From: Photorhabdus noenieputensis
GTDB taxonomy: Bacteria > Pseudomonadota > Gammaproteobacteria > Enterobacterales > Enterobacteriaceae
DNA length: 64,000 nt
Direction: 5' to 3'
NCBI RefSeq assembly: GCF_018448935.1
Contig: NZ_RCWC01000001.1
Coordinates: 186,001 to 250,000, forward strand
Shown here piece after piece: positions 37,701-46,239 of this stretch. The notes under the pieces were generated by a model. The model did no database searches, had not been told where the DNA came from, and saw nothing but the letters and a program-made list of their open reading frames with translations. Position 1 is the stretch's first letter. Each line of letters starts with the position of its first letter. The translations under genes were made by a program, and so were the position numbers.

Positions 37701-39927
37701 CCAATTTGCAGCCAGTGCACAAGTGAACATTGTCGTGCCGGGCGCGACTGCCTGTGTTATCCCATCATCAGTTGTAAATGATCGCTATCTTGGTACGCAG
37801 AATCAGGAGGAATTGTATGAGGAGAAATTGTATCAGGCGTTTCAACACCTGCATTTTAGTTACAGCGGGGTATTCCGTACTCTGCGTCAGGCGATTATCG
37901 GTGAAAAGGAGACAATCTGTGAGGTTGAGTTGCCACTTACACCGGAGGGAATGAATTTCCATCCGGCGGCTTTGGATGGCATTTTCCAGTCGCTGTTGGC
38001 GATTCAGTCTGTTGGCGTTAATGCTCCAATCCCTGCCAGAGATTTCCGTATTCCGGTAACCATTCAGCATCTACGCATTAACGGTAAACTATCAGGTCGA
38101 GTAACAGTCCATGCTCGAATGACGGAGCAGACACAACAACAGTGGCTTGGTGATATCGATGTATGCACTGAACGCGGCATACTGATTTGCCAAATCAAAG
38201 GATTTTGCGTTCAGCTTGTCAGTAACGGGAGAAGCGATTTATTGCCAATACCTCACAATCTGGTGATAGGCCAACCCCTGTGGCGTGAAATGCCTTCTTG
38301 CCCATTGCTAGCACCTTTAGCACCATGTTTAGCACGATGGGCTATTTTTGGCGATGAAACTGTGTTGGCCGAGGAATTAGTGAGTGAATTGCAACGGCGT
38401 GGTGGATATGCCTACTTACGTTCCGGCCTGCCTGATAGTGAGCAGAAAGTTCAAGAGCTGGTTGATACTCTTCCTTCTGAGGTTGAAAGGATACTGATCC
38501 TCTGGCCGTTACATAATCCACGCAAGACCTATCATGCTTTGATCTATTTGTGTGCAGCATTGGCAGAACGAGCGGTGAAACCATGCTTGTGGGTCATAAC
38601 TCGATATGCTCATCAGGTGACCGAACAAGATCTGCCTGATCCGTTTGCTGCGGCATTATGGGGAATGATGCGGGTTATTGGTCAACAGGAAGCAACTTCA
38701 CTCTGGGGAGGGTTGTTAGATATTGACAGTACGACTACGCCAGCTCAGTGGTGGGATGCATTATTAACAGATGATGGTGAGGATCAATTAGCTCTGCGTT
38801 GTGATCAACGCTATGCGCTACGTCTTGTGCCATTGCCAGAAATACCGCCATTGTTGCCGTTGGTGCATTTTCGTCCTGATGGCAGCTATTTGCTGACGGG
38901 CGCTTTCGGGGGAATGGGACGTCAGTTGATTTCCTGGATGGTTAAGCATGGTGCTCGTCATTTGTTGTTGATCGGTCGTTGTCATACGCTTGATACGGAT
39001 GATCAGATGCTACTGGAAATGCTACGTCAACAGGGGATTGAAGCAGAATATCTGCCGGTTGATCTGGGTGATGTAAAAATGACTAATAGTTGTCTGGCTC
39101 AGTATCGGCAACGGGCCAGTCAGCCGTTACGAGGCGTAATTCATTGTGCCGCGCATGTTGAAGCTCAAGGATATCGTGAACTGAGTACTCAGGCTTTCGA
39201 CAGAGTCTTTGCCGCTAAAGCACTTTCTGCCTGGACACTGCATCAGGCATTAGCTGATGCGCCGTTAGAGCATTTCGTTATGTTTTCTTCAATAAGCTCA
39301 TTATTGTCTTTGCCGGGTATGGGATCTTATGCAGCAGCAAATGCCATGCTGGACAGCTTGGCCTATTTGCGGCGTCAGCAGGGTTTACCTGCGTTGAGCC
39401 TTAACTGGGGGCCGTGGAAAGCAGGTATTGCTTTACGGGATAGTCGCATGCTCCCGGTGTCCGAAGACAATGGGCTGCCACTATTTAGCTTAGAGGAGGG
39501 ATTAGCCACGTTAGAGCGTCTGTTTGCCCGCATTGAGCCGCAATTGGTGCCGTTCTTGGCTGATTGGTCAGTGTTACTCTCTGGTCCAATGCGCCATTTG
39601 GCATTATTTCGTGACATTCAGCAGGAAAGCGTAGCTCAGGCTTTACCAGCAGACACGGTGCTTGAGGTCAATAACTTGGATGATGTTGTCAGTTTGTTAC
39701 AAGCTTTCTGCGGTGAGATTGTTGGGACGAAAGCTGAGGTTTTTCATCCGGATCAACCACTGACTGACAATGGGATTGATTCGCTGAATGGGGTGATGTT
39801 GGTGCAAAAAATTAACAAACAGTTACGCGTGGATATCCCATTGGAATTGTTGTTGAACAATAAGCCACTGTTGGAACTTGCATCGTTGATTACGTATCGA
39901 TTGCAAGTTAAGTTAATTGCGAGATAG
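34750..39927 (+). CDS. Single-module type I polyketide synthase, KS-AT-DH-KR-ACP
   Basis: A 1725-residue PKS. KS: active-site C182 (DSACSSS), H317 (EAHGTGT), H356 (IGHTEAAAG). AT: S613 in GHSTGE; the usual GQGxQ entry motif is altered to PGVGGEG, and the specificity box reads IAAH, so the extender unit is not readable. DH: H908 (DHVVMGNAMFP) and D1076 (LDGIFQSLL). KR: NADPH loop TGAFGGMG (1383-1390) and Y1527 (GSYAAANAM). ACP: phosphopantetheine S1678 (GIDSLN). There is no ER, methyltransferase or thioesterase, so it is a partially reducing, probably iterative enzyme whose product must be released by another protein or stay bound. No PPTase or partner synthase is nearby; the only neighbours are the six Gly-rich genes. 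The ATG is 14 bases after GGAG. Confidence 0.93.
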   Translation: MDINMMRSDNMPIAIIGMGCRFPGGVNSPEEFWQLLCGSSDAITPVPPERWSTQVYYSRDRNLPGRMVAREGGFITDIAGFDAAAFSISSTEAPFIDPQHRLMLQVTWEALERARIPPKSLAGQAVGVYIGAFTHDYLHLQFTDLRQMTGYTSTGVMGTMLSNRISHAFDFQGPSLTIDSACSSSLLAVHLACDSLRRGESQLALAGGSQLMLIPDFSIVESRTGFLSLTNRCHSFSANADGYVRSEGVGAVLLKPLSAALQDGDPILAVIHGSAANQDGRTPTMTQPSGVAQQRVIRAACAQAGISPEEIDYIEAHGTGTAVGDPIEAEALGLVCRPEPADRPLLIGACKSVIGHTEAAAGIAGLIKAVLCLQRRQVPGNLHADPPNPYIRFAELGLQVPRQLTSLPKGRIVAGVNSFGFGGTNVHVVLSNHVAPCVQLRETEGQAFMLPLSAQSEFSLKQQAQRIADLLQQQPEIALDDLCYSLAMTRHRFPLRKAIIFSDRKQLQQQLTHLSLPPKHNNRKVDHLAWVFPGVGGEGWQEVVAWFQPFPAFAEQFRRCEAIWAEFSAPSLRAALLVTDDLMAPPVQFAVQISMVAQLQQWGFRPAALLGHSTGEMAACYLAGIYDLTQALTLLYHRYYHYRDLQNVLDQKGGLLMVAAAVEQIQPYLSAHDVDPAVVIAGRNSVNSCLLSGPVSGLTAISHRLKHHRIASSRINYGIAAHSPLLEPLRAGLIADAATIPASKPLLPVFSSVTGKEINDKLGPEHWADNMIEPFRFDDAMENMLKAGFHHFLEISPTSLLSGGLQDWSKPYCGQVFACRTGQNWPQLLGQLFEAGMEPDWRTITPMAHLIDLPTYPWHQQSYWHEPKISRRHRLRKLSGVLLGEAQPGSDSWQAELVVEQVPWLLDHVVMGNAMFPAAGYIEVMLTAARICFPGVGLALNNIVLQSALLLEPGMEFRLKTRLDRQRMEVRIYTAGNLDEDTQYQFAASAQVNIVVPGATACVIPSSVVNDRYLGTQNQEELYEEKLYQAFQHLHFSYSGVFRTLRQAIIGEKETICEVELPLTPEGMNFHPAALDGIFQSLLAIQSVGVNAPIPARDFRIPVTIQHLRINGKLSGRVTVHARMTEQTQQQWLGDIDVCTERGILICQIKGFCVQLVSNGRSDLLPIPHNLVIGQPLWREMPSCPLLAPLAPCLARWAIFGDETVLAEELVSELQRRGGYAYLRSGLPDSEQKVQELVDTLPSEVERILILWPLHNPRKTYHALIYLCAALAERAVKPCLWVITRYAHQVTEQDLPDPFAAALWGMMRVIGQQEATSLWGGLLDIDSTTTPAQWWDALLTDDGEDQLALRCDQRYALRLVPLPEIPPLLPLVHFRPDGSYLLTGAFGGMGRQLISWMVKHGARHLLLIGRCHTLDTDDQMLLEMLRQQGIEAEYLPVDLGDVKMTNSCLAQYRQRASQPLRGVIHCAAHVEAQGYRELSTQAFDRVFAAKALSAWTLHQALADAPLEHFVMFSSISSLLSLPGMGSYAAANAMLDSLAYLRRQQGLPALSLNWGPWKAGIALRDSRMLPVSEDNGLPLFSLEEGLATLERLFARIEPQLVPFLADWSVLLSGPMRHLALFRDIQQESVAQALPADTVLEVNNLDDVVSLLQAFCGEIVGTKAEVFHPDQPLTDNGIDSLNGVMLVQKINKQLRVDIPLELLLNNKPLLELASLITYRLQVKLIAR

Positions 39928-39960
39928 AAATAACCTGAGTGAACTGATCCAAAGTATTTT

Positions 39961-39984
39961 CTGAAAGCCCGACAGGGCTTTCAG
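39961..39984 (+). terminator. Perfect 10-bp hairpin after the PKS
   Basis: CTGAAAGCCC (39961-39970) pairs with GGGCTTTCAG (39975-39984) around GACA, 33 bases after the PKS stop. Weak T content follows. Confidence 0.65.
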
Positions 39985-40512
39985 GTTGTTGACTTTTAAC
40001 GCCTTGACTATCATTGCCGAGTTTTTGCCAATGATAAAATAGGTAAAAACTTTAACCATCAAAGGTAAAAAGCAATGATTAAGGATTTTTTGCAGCGATG
40101 AAAAATCCGATGTCATACTGATATTAGAAGGGAAAACATCAGGAAAAACTCTTTATAAAAAGAAGATACAAAAAGAAGAATTATTTTCTACTCTTAATTT
40201 AAATTACGTTCATGATTTCATTATTTAATATTGTTTGTAAATTTTTATCCTGATTGTGATTTTTGGAAAATACAATTATGCTCATTGTTTTTATTTGTAT
40301 TTTATAATAATACCCCGTGAGATAAATATAAAATTGAAATTTTTAATTAGTATCTATTAAGGGGTCGTGATATATCACGGAGATATTCGTCATAATTAAT
40401 GGAAAAAGTGGTGAATTATATTAATATCTTAAATTGTGTAATTTAAATGTCACATTTAAATTGACTTCCATAAGTGAATAAATATTTACCTAATTAATTC
40501 TCGTCGTAATTA
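39985..40512. other. AT-rich upstream region of Gly-rich gene D
   Basis: No supportable gene. The first 150 bases, up to about 40140, are unlike the other copies. From about 40190 the shared unit returns (ATTTCATTATTTAATA, ATAATACC, GTGATATATCACGG, TTATATTAATATCTTAAATTG). Confidence 0.5.
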
Positions 40513-40604
40513 TTTTTCTGGCCTGCCTGTTGTTGGAAGTGGCTATATCCTTTGTCAGAAAAAATCGATGTTTTCACTCTGGCTAATTTGGTGATGAGTC
40601 AGGG
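40513..40604 (+). promoter_or_regulatory. Conserved two-hairpin leader of Gly-rich gene D
   Basis: Hairpin 1: TTTTTCTGGC (40513-40522) / GTCAGAAAAA (from 40554), where GCCAG has become GTCAG and the stem is kept by a G-U pair. Hairpin 2: GGCTAAT / ATGAGTC (40582-40601), with one mismatch. Confidence 0.55.
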
Positions 40605-40738
40605 GAAAAATTCTGACTATTAGCGATTTAGTGACATAGCCGGTAATGATAGTAGTAGAGATGTGGGAACGTGGTCAGATGGGTAATTGATATACGAAGT
40701 TATTCTAACTGCATAGACTTAAACTTAGGAGAATTTTC

Positions 40739-42064
40739 ATGGAAAAAATAAGAACGGTTGCTGAGACGTTAGCAATATTACATCAATATCACCATCCGGT
40801 TGGTCTGGAACGACAGCCAAAGCAACTTAAGACCGCCGACTTTGACGGGCCGGTAATATTTTCTAACGATCCGGAAACGGCTACTGTGCCGCCGGCATTT
40901 TTTACAGTGCAAACAATACAAGAGCTGAAAGCACTCAACGGTGTGCCTGACAGTCGATATGGTCCTGGAAAAATGGAATCTTCTCACCCATTACCTGAAC
41001 CATTTTCTGCTAAACGACTGGCAAACGTCTCTGGTGATCATATTGATTTGCGTAAAGCTTTTCGCGCCTATATCTATGGTGACTCTGCATTGGTTAAAGA
41101 TTATGAAGAAATGCTTAATGCTAAGCATTTTCCGATGAAAATTGCGTTATACAGTGGCGAGGAGATCACGATTGCCGCAAATAATCCATTGATTATTAAA
41201 GATAAAGAACAATGTGGCGAATTGGTTGTCTTGGTGTACAACCAGATAACCATTGAACCAGAAGGCAAAGTGATTTGCTACACCAATGGCAGGATTGAAG
41301 CGGATGTCATTCAAGGACTGGGAGGCAGGCCACTGCACTTAGTCAGTAAAGGGCGAGATGGAGAAATTGGTGCTCCTGGTGCAACTGGAAGTAGCGGATC
41401 GAATGGCGTTGATGGTTTACCTGGTCGTAAGAAAAAAGATACCTGTGTAACTCCCCCTACATCGGGTACCAATGGAACTAAAGGTTCTCCGGGAGCGCAA
41501 GGATCGGATGGAGAACCAGGTGGAGTGGCGGAGAAATTGAATGTCTCAACTACTCGTCTGGATGGGATTGTATATTTGGTGTCTGAAGGAGGAGCTGGGG
41601 GAAATGGCGGATGTGGTGGTGATGGTGGCGGTGGGGGGAACGGTGGAGATGGAGGCTTTTGTTATAATGGTGCCGATGGGGATTGTTCTGGTGGTCATAG
41701 TTACGTTACTACGGACCCACGGTATCTTTCTGGGCATGGAGGGGATGGCGCAGATGGAGGGGAGGGCGGGAATGGAGGTAATGGGGGGAATGGTGGAGAT
41801 GGGGGTGACATAGAGTGTAACTATTCTACTGGTAATCCAGACATGAGTTATTGGTCAACACCAGGTTTGCCAGGGGATGGTGGTAGAGCGGGAAATGGAG
41901 GGAAAGGCGGTGATGGTGGTTCTGCGTGGTGTGATATTAAGGATAGAATTAGAAACTTAAGTTGTTCAGGAGTTCCTGGTAAAAAGGGGATTAATGGAAA
42001 GTCAGGGGGGCCAGGGATGCAAGGAAAGGGGGGACAGATATATATCAATGGTAAATTGTGTTGA
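40739..42064 (+). CDS. Gly-rich/collagen-like paralogue D (unknown function)
   Basis: A 441-residue paralogue starting MEKIRTVAETLAILHQYHH at ATG 40739, with AGGAGAATTTTC upstream. The N-terminal domain is conserved to about residue 190. The Gly-rich part is the richest in cysteine of the family (DTCV, GFCYNG, DCSGG, IECNY, WCDI, SCSG) and ends IYINGKLC. G-X-X triplets include GAPGATGSSGSNGVDG. No signal peptide. Together with E and F it uses 'MEK/MDKIRTVAETLAILHQYHH', so D-E-F form one subgroup and B-C another. A short palindromic terminator (42087-42117) follows. Function unknown. Confidence 0.85.
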   Translation: MEKIRTVAETLAILHQYHHPVGLERQPKQLKTADFDGPVIFSNDPETATVPPAFFTVQTIQELKALNGVPDSRYGPGKMESSHPLPEPFSAKRLANVSGDHIDLRKAFRAYIYGDSALVKDYEEMLNAKHFPMKIALYSGEEITIAANNPLIIKDKEQCGELVVLVYNQITIEPEGKVICYTNGRIEADVIQGLGGRPLHLVSKGRDGEIGAPGATGSSGSNGVDGLPGRKKKDTCVTPPTSGTNGTKGSPGAQGSDGEPGGVAEKLNVSTTRLDGIVYLVSEGGAGGNGGCGGDGGGGGNGGDGGFCYNGADGDCSGGHSYVTTDPRYLSGHGGDGADGGEGGNGGNGGNGGDGGDIECNYSTGNPDMSYWSTPGLPGDGGRAGNGGKGGDGGSAWCDIKDRIRNLSCSGVPGKKGINGKSGGPGMQGKGGQIYINGKLC

Positions 42065-42086
42065 AGGAAAATTGTGTTGAACGTTC

Positions 42087-42117
42087 CGTTTCCTAAACAC
42101 AAACTAGTTTGGAAACG
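42087..42117 (+). terminator. Hairpin after gene D
   Basis: CGTTTCC (42087-42093) pairs with GGAAACG (42111-42117), and AAAC/GTTT extends it. The same hairpin follows genes E and F. Confidence 0.6.
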
Positions 42118-42308
42118 ATAAATATAAAATTGAAATTTTCAATTAGCATTTATTAAAAGGTAGTGATATATCACGGAAATGTTTTCTATAATTAATGGAA
42201 GAAATGGTAATTTACATTAATATTTTAAATTGAGAAATTCCAATATTGCATCTAATTATTTTATGTAAAGTAAATAAATATTTACCTAATTAATTCTCGT
42301 CGCAATTA

Positions 42309-42395
42309 TTTTTCTGGCCTGCCGGTTGTTGAAATGGTTATACCTTTTGTCAGAAAAAATCGATGTTTTTGCTCCGGCTAATCTGATGATTAGTC
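42309..42395 (+). promoter_or_regulatory. Conserved two-hairpin leader of Gly-rich gene E
   Basis: Hairpin 1: TTTTTCTGGC (42309-42318) / GTCAGAAAAA (42349-42358), with a G-U pair as in gene D. Hairpin 2: GGCTAAT / ATTAGTC (42376-42395). Confidence 0.6.
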
Positions 42396-42533
42396 AGGGG
42401 CAAAATTCTGACTATGATCAATTTAGCGACATAACTGGTGGTGATAGCAGTAGAGACTTTGGAACTTGGTTAGATGGATAATTGATATATGAAGTTATTC
42501 TAAATGCATAAATTTAAACTTAGGAGAATTTTC

Positions 42534-43856
42534 ATGGAAAAAATAAGAACGGTTGCTGAGACGTTGGCAATATTACATCAATATCATCATCCGTTTGGTC
42601 TGGAACGACAGCCAAAGCAACTTAAGACCGCCGACTTTAACGGGCCGGTAATATTTTCTAACGATCCGGAAACGGCCACTGTGCCGCCTGCATTTTTTAC
42701 AGTGCAAACGATACAAGAGCTGAAAGTACTCAACGGTGTGCCTGATAATCAGTATAGCTCTGGAAAAATGGAATCCCATCATCCGTTACCTGAACCATTT
42801 TCTGCTGAACGGCTGGCAAATGTTCCTGATAATCATATTGATTTGTGCAAAGCCTTTAGTGCTTATATCTATGGTGATTCTGCTTTGGTCAAAGATTATG
42901 AAGAAATGCTCAATGCTAAGCGTTTTCCGATGAAAGTTGCGTTCTACAGTGGCGAGGAGATCACGATAAGCAAAGATAATCCGTTGATTATCAGAAATAA
43001 AGATAACAGCGACAAACTGGTTGTCTTGATGTATGACAAGATGACTATTGAACCGGAAGGTGAAGTGATTTGCTACACCAATGGCAGGATTGAAGCGAAT
43101 GTCATTCAAGGGAACTCGTATCACTTTACCAATACAGCGGACTATGGAAAAGATGGTGCTGCTGGTACAAATGGAAACAGTGGAGCTGATGGCGCTAAGG
43201 GTAATCCTGGTATTCAGAATAAACATGGGTGTACAACGGACGCAGCGTCAGGTTCTGATGGAACTAACGGTTCTTCGGGAGCGCGGGGAGCAAATGGTGA
43301 GCCTGGTAAAGCGGGAGATAAACTAACTATCGCATGCCCTTATGTGAGAGGTACAGTAAATTTATGGTCGGCGGGAGGTAACGGAGGTAATGGTGGTGAT
43401 GGCGGTCATGGAGGTAATGGTGGTAAGGGGGGAGATGGGGGTTATGGTAGTGTTGATAAGGCTGTTGGTGATCAGAATGATTATAATACTACCACCTCTC
43501 TGTGTAAGTCTGGGAACGGAGGGAAAGGAGGAGATGGGGGCGATGGAGGGGATGGGGGTAATGGAGGTTGTAGTGGGGATGGGGGGAACATATATTTTAG
43601 CTATTCCGAAGGCAATCCGCTCATTAAATGTTTAGCATCACCAGGTATTGCGGGAGCTGGTGGTAATCCGGGAATGAGAGGGAAAGGTGGTGATGGTGGC
43701 TCTACATTGACTAACTCTGGGGGTGGCGGTACAACGTCGAGTATTACCGGAGAATTTGGTCAAGCGGGTACTGATGGAAAGCGGGGAGAGCCAGGAGAGC
43801 AAACAGGAAATGTGGGGCAGATCTATGTTAACGGTAAGTTGCAAGATAGCCAATAA
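42534..43856 (+). CDS. Gly-rich/collagen-like paralogue E (unknown function)
   Basis: A 440-residue paralogue. ATG 42534 was chosen for agreement with the other family members and its AGGAGAATTTTC Shine-Dalgarno, although the frame opens 10 codons upstream. The N-terminal domain is intact; the Gly region has G-X-X triplets, the beta-like segment DKLTIACPYVRGTVNLWSAGG (identical in F), GGX runs, NIYFSYSEGNPLIKC and IYVNGKLQ near the C-terminus. The conserved cysteines are KHGC and SLC. Paralogues E and F are the most similar pair, implying the most recent duplication. No signal peptide or membrane segment. Function unknown. Confidence 0.85.
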   Translation: MEKIRTVAETLAILHQYHHPFGLERQPKQLKTADFNGPVIFSNDPETATVPPAFFTVQTIQELKVLNGVPDNQYSSGKMESHHPLPEPFSAERLANVPDNHIDLCKAFSAYIYGDSALVKDYEEMLNAKRFPMKVAFYSGEEITISKDNPLIIRNKDNSDKLVVLMYDKMTIEPEGEVICYTNGRIEANVIQGNSYHFTNTADYGKDGAAGTNGNSGADGAKGNPGIQNKHGCTTDAASGSDGTNGSSGARGANGEPGKAGDKLTIACPYVRGTVNLWSAGGNGGNGGDGGHGGNGGKGGDGGYGSVDKAVGDQNDYNTTTSLCKSGNGGKGGDGGDGGDGGNGGCSGDGGNIYFSYSEGNPLIKCLASPGIAGAGGNPGMRGKGGDGGSTLTNSGGGGTTSSITGEFGQAGTDGKRGEPGEQTGNVGQIYVNGKLQDSQ

Positions 43857-43870
43857 AGAAAGTTTATTTC

Positions 43871-43900
43871 CGTTTCCTAAACATCAACTGTTTGGAAATG
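43871..43900 (+). terminator. Hairpin after gene E
   Basis: CGTTTCC (43871-43877) faces GGAAATG (43894-43900); one C-G pair became a wobble relative to the gene D and F versions. Confidence 0.55.
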
Positions 43901-44069
43901 AGTGAGTTCGGGTTTTCGTCTGTATCGCATTAGTTTATTGGATATGGTGATATTTAAACTTGTTTTACTTAGATATTAGAGAAAACTTATTGGCCAACAA
44001 CACGCTATCTGAAATTTTCGATGATGCGAAAATACCCTGTTTTTTAAATAGGTTTATCAGCAACCTGAT

Positions 44070-44094
44070 GTGTAGCCATTTCCAATGGCTACAC
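44070..44094 (+). terminator. Perfect 11-bp hairpin between genes E and F
   Basis: GTGTAGCCATT (44070-44080) pairs with AATGGCTACAC (44084-44094) around TCC. It is the third member of the hairpin family also seen at 27561 and 30127, with compensated base changes. Confidence 0.6.
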
Positions 44095-44167
44095 TGTATC
44101 GGGATAATTATTGCTGATTCAGTTATTTTGATTTGCTGCTTATTTTCTTAGGGCTATTTTATTGACC

Positions 44168-44272
44168 TTTTTGTTGGCTGCACTCACTCACCCCAGTCAC
44201 ATAGTTATCTATGCTCCCGGGGATTCGCTCCCTTGCCGTCGCGATCCATCTTGAAATCCATAGGGCATATAT
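44168..44272 (-). repeat. ERIC element, truncated at one end
   Basis: It matches ERIC from TGTTGGCTGCACTCA to the CATAGGGCATATA end; the outer 'TATACCCGTCATCTTTC' end is missing. It lies upstream of the gene F leader. Confidence 0.85.
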
Positions 44273-44520
44273 TTTGTTGTGATTTTTTAAAATTAAAATA
44301 ATATTATTATTTCCTAATAATACAATGAGGTAAATATAGAATTGGAGTTTTTAATTAGCATCTGTTGAAAAGTAGTGATGTATCACAGAAATATTTTCCA
44401 TAATTAATGAAAAAAGTGGAGGTTTATATTAATATTTTAAATTGTGTAATTTAAATATTGCATCTAATGGCTTTCTATAAAGTAAATAAATACTTACCTG
44501 ATTAATTCTCATGGGCATTA

Positions 44521-44609
44521 TTTTTCTGGCCTGTCTGTTGTTGAGGTATCCATATTCTTTGCCAGAAAAAATCGATGTTTTTGCCCTGGCTAATTTGGTG
44601 ATTAGCCAG
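44521..44609 (+). promoter_or_regulatory. Conserved two-hairpin leader of Gly-rich gene F
   Basis: Hairpin 1: TTTTTCTGGC (44521-44530) / GCCAGAAAAA (44561-44570), perfect. Hairpin 2 is the longest of the six: CTGGCTAAT (44586-44594) / ATTAGCCAG (44601-44609). Confidence 0.6.
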
Positions 44610-44745
44610 AGCGAAATTCTGACTATTAACAATATTAGTGACATAACCGGTAGTGATAGTAGTAGGAACTTTTCAACTTGGTCAGATGGATAATTAATAT
44701 ATGAAGTTATTCTAAACGTATAAATTTAAACTTAGGAGAGTTCTC

Positions 44746-46065
44746 ATGGATAAAATAAGAACGGTTGCTGAGACGTTGGCAATATTACATCAATATCATC
44801 ACCCGTTTGGCTTGGAGCGACAGCCAAAGCAACTTAAGACCTCTGACTTTGACGGGTCGGTAATATTCTCTAACGATCTGAAAACGGCTACTGTGCCGCC
44901 TGCATTTTTTACAGTACAAACGATACAAGAGCTAAAAGCACTCAACGGCGTGCCTGACAGTCAGTATAGCTCTGGAAAAATGGAATCCCATCATCCGTTA
45001 CCTGAACCGTTTTCTGCTGAACGGCTGGCAAACGTCCCGGCTAATCATATTGATTTGTGCAAGGCATTTAGTGCTTATATCTATGGTGATTCTGCTTTGG
45101 TCAAAGATTATGAAGAAATGCTCAATGCTAAGCGTTTTCCGATGAAAGTTGCGCTCTACAGTGGCGACGAGATTACTATAAGTAAAAATAATCCTTTGAT
45201 TATTAAAGATAAAGATGACTGTGGCGAACCGGTTGTCTTAGTGTACAGCAAGATAACTATTGAACCGGAAGGCAAAGTGATTTGCTACACCAATGGCAGG
45301 ATTGAAGCAAATGTTATTCAAGGTAGCTCATATGACCTTACCAGTAGAGGGAAAGATGGAAAAGATGGTGCTGTTGGTACAAATGGAAACAGTGGCGCTG
45401 ATGGCTCTAAGGGTACTCCCGGGCTTCAGGATAAGCATAAGTGTATAACGAACCCTTCGCCAGGTTTTGATGGAACTCATGGTTCTTCGGGAGTGCGGGG
45501 AACGAATGGCGAATCGGCTAAGGCGGGGGATAAACTAACTATTGCGTGTCCTTATGTGAGAGGAACAGTAAATTTGTGGTCGGCGGGTGGTAATGGAGGT
45601 AATGGGGGTGATGGCGGTCATGGAGGTGATGGTGGTAAGGGGGGAGATGGGGGTTATGGCAGTTTCTTTGAGGTTATTGACTCTAATCATCGTCATATTA
45701 CTACTAACTCACTGTGTCAGCAGTCTGGGCTTGGAGGGAACGGAGGAAATGGAGGCGATGGAGGAGATGGGGGTAATGGAGGTCATAGTGGGGATGGGGG
45801 AGACATATATTTTAGCTATTCCGAAGGCGATCCGCGCATCAATTGTGGGGCATTCCAAGGTTTTGCGGGAGCGGGTGGTAGGCCGGGATGGAGAGGGAAA
45901 GGCGGTGATGGTGGTTCTACATTAACTAATACTGGGAATGGAGGTACAACGTCGAATATTACCGGAAAGTTCGGTCAAGCGGGTATTGATGGAAAGTCGG
46001 GGGAGCCAGGAGAGCGAACAGGAAATGCGGGACGGATATATGTTAACGGCAAATTGCAAAACTGA
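44746..46065 (+). CDS. Gly-rich/collagen-like paralogue F (unknown function)
   Basis: A 439-residue paralogue starting MDKIRTVAETLAILHQYHH at ATG 44746 with TTAGGAGAGTTCTC upstream. The N-terminal domain is intact (about 1-190), then G-X-X triplets, the DKLTIACPYVRGTVNLWSAGG segment shared with E, GGX runs, DIYFSYSEGDPRINC and RIYVNGKLQ. Conserved cysteines are at HKC and SLC. It is the last of the six genes; downstream are its hairpin, half an ERIC and a PKS remnant. No secretion signal. Function unknown. Confidence 0.85.
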   Translation: MDKIRTVAETLAILHQYHHPFGLERQPKQLKTSDFDGSVIFSNDLKTATVPPAFFTVQTIQELKALNGVPDSQYSSGKMESHHPLPEPFSAERLANVPANHIDLCKAFSAYIYGDSALVKDYEEMLNAKRFPMKVALYSGDEITISKNNPLIIKDKDDCGEPVVLVYSKITIEPEGKVICYTNGRIEANVIQGSSYDLTSRGKDGKDGAVGTNGNSGADGSKGTPGLQDKHKCITNPSPGFDGTHGSSGVRGTNGESAKAGDKLTIACPYVRGTVNLWSAGGNGGNGGDGGHGGDGGKGGDGGYGSFFEVIDSNHRHITTNSLCQQSGLGGNGGNGGDGGDGGNGGHSGDGGDIYFSYSEGDPRINCGAFQGFAGAGGRPGWRGKGGDGGSTLTNTGNGGTTSNITGKFGQAGIDGKSGEPGERTGNAGRIYVNGKLQN

Positions 46066-46088
46066 TTGCGATAAAGAAAGTTTGTTTC

Positions 46089-46118
46089 CGTTTCCTAAAG
46101 ACAAACTGTTTGGAAACG
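46089..46118 (+). terminator. Hairpin after gene F
   Basis: CGTTTCC (46089-46095) pairs with GGAAACG (46112-46118), as after genes D and E. Confidence 0.6.
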
Positions 46119-46178
46119 AGGGAGCTAGAGTTTTCGCCTGTATCGCATTAGCTTATTGGGGATAGCGAGGTTGACTAC

Positions 46179-46239
46179 TATACCCGTCATCTTTCAAGTT
46201 GCCTCTTTGTTGGCTGCACTCTCTCACCCCGGTCACATA
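46179..46239 (-). repeat. Half ERIC element
   Basis: Only the first 61 bases of an ERIC remain (TATACCCGTCATC ... CCCCGGTCACATA). It is fused directly to the PKS remnant, so a deletion end-point lies at about 46239. Confidence 0.85.

Noticed and set aside
39913..40116. 67-codon minus-strand frame after the PKS
   Set aside because: It overlaps the PKS end and reads through the terminator stem; no start signal or family resemblance.
28500..46000. CRISPR-like repeats in the glycine-rich genes
   Set aside because: The repeats are short in-frame GGN codon runs within conserved proteins, with no spacer/repeat regularity and no cas genes.
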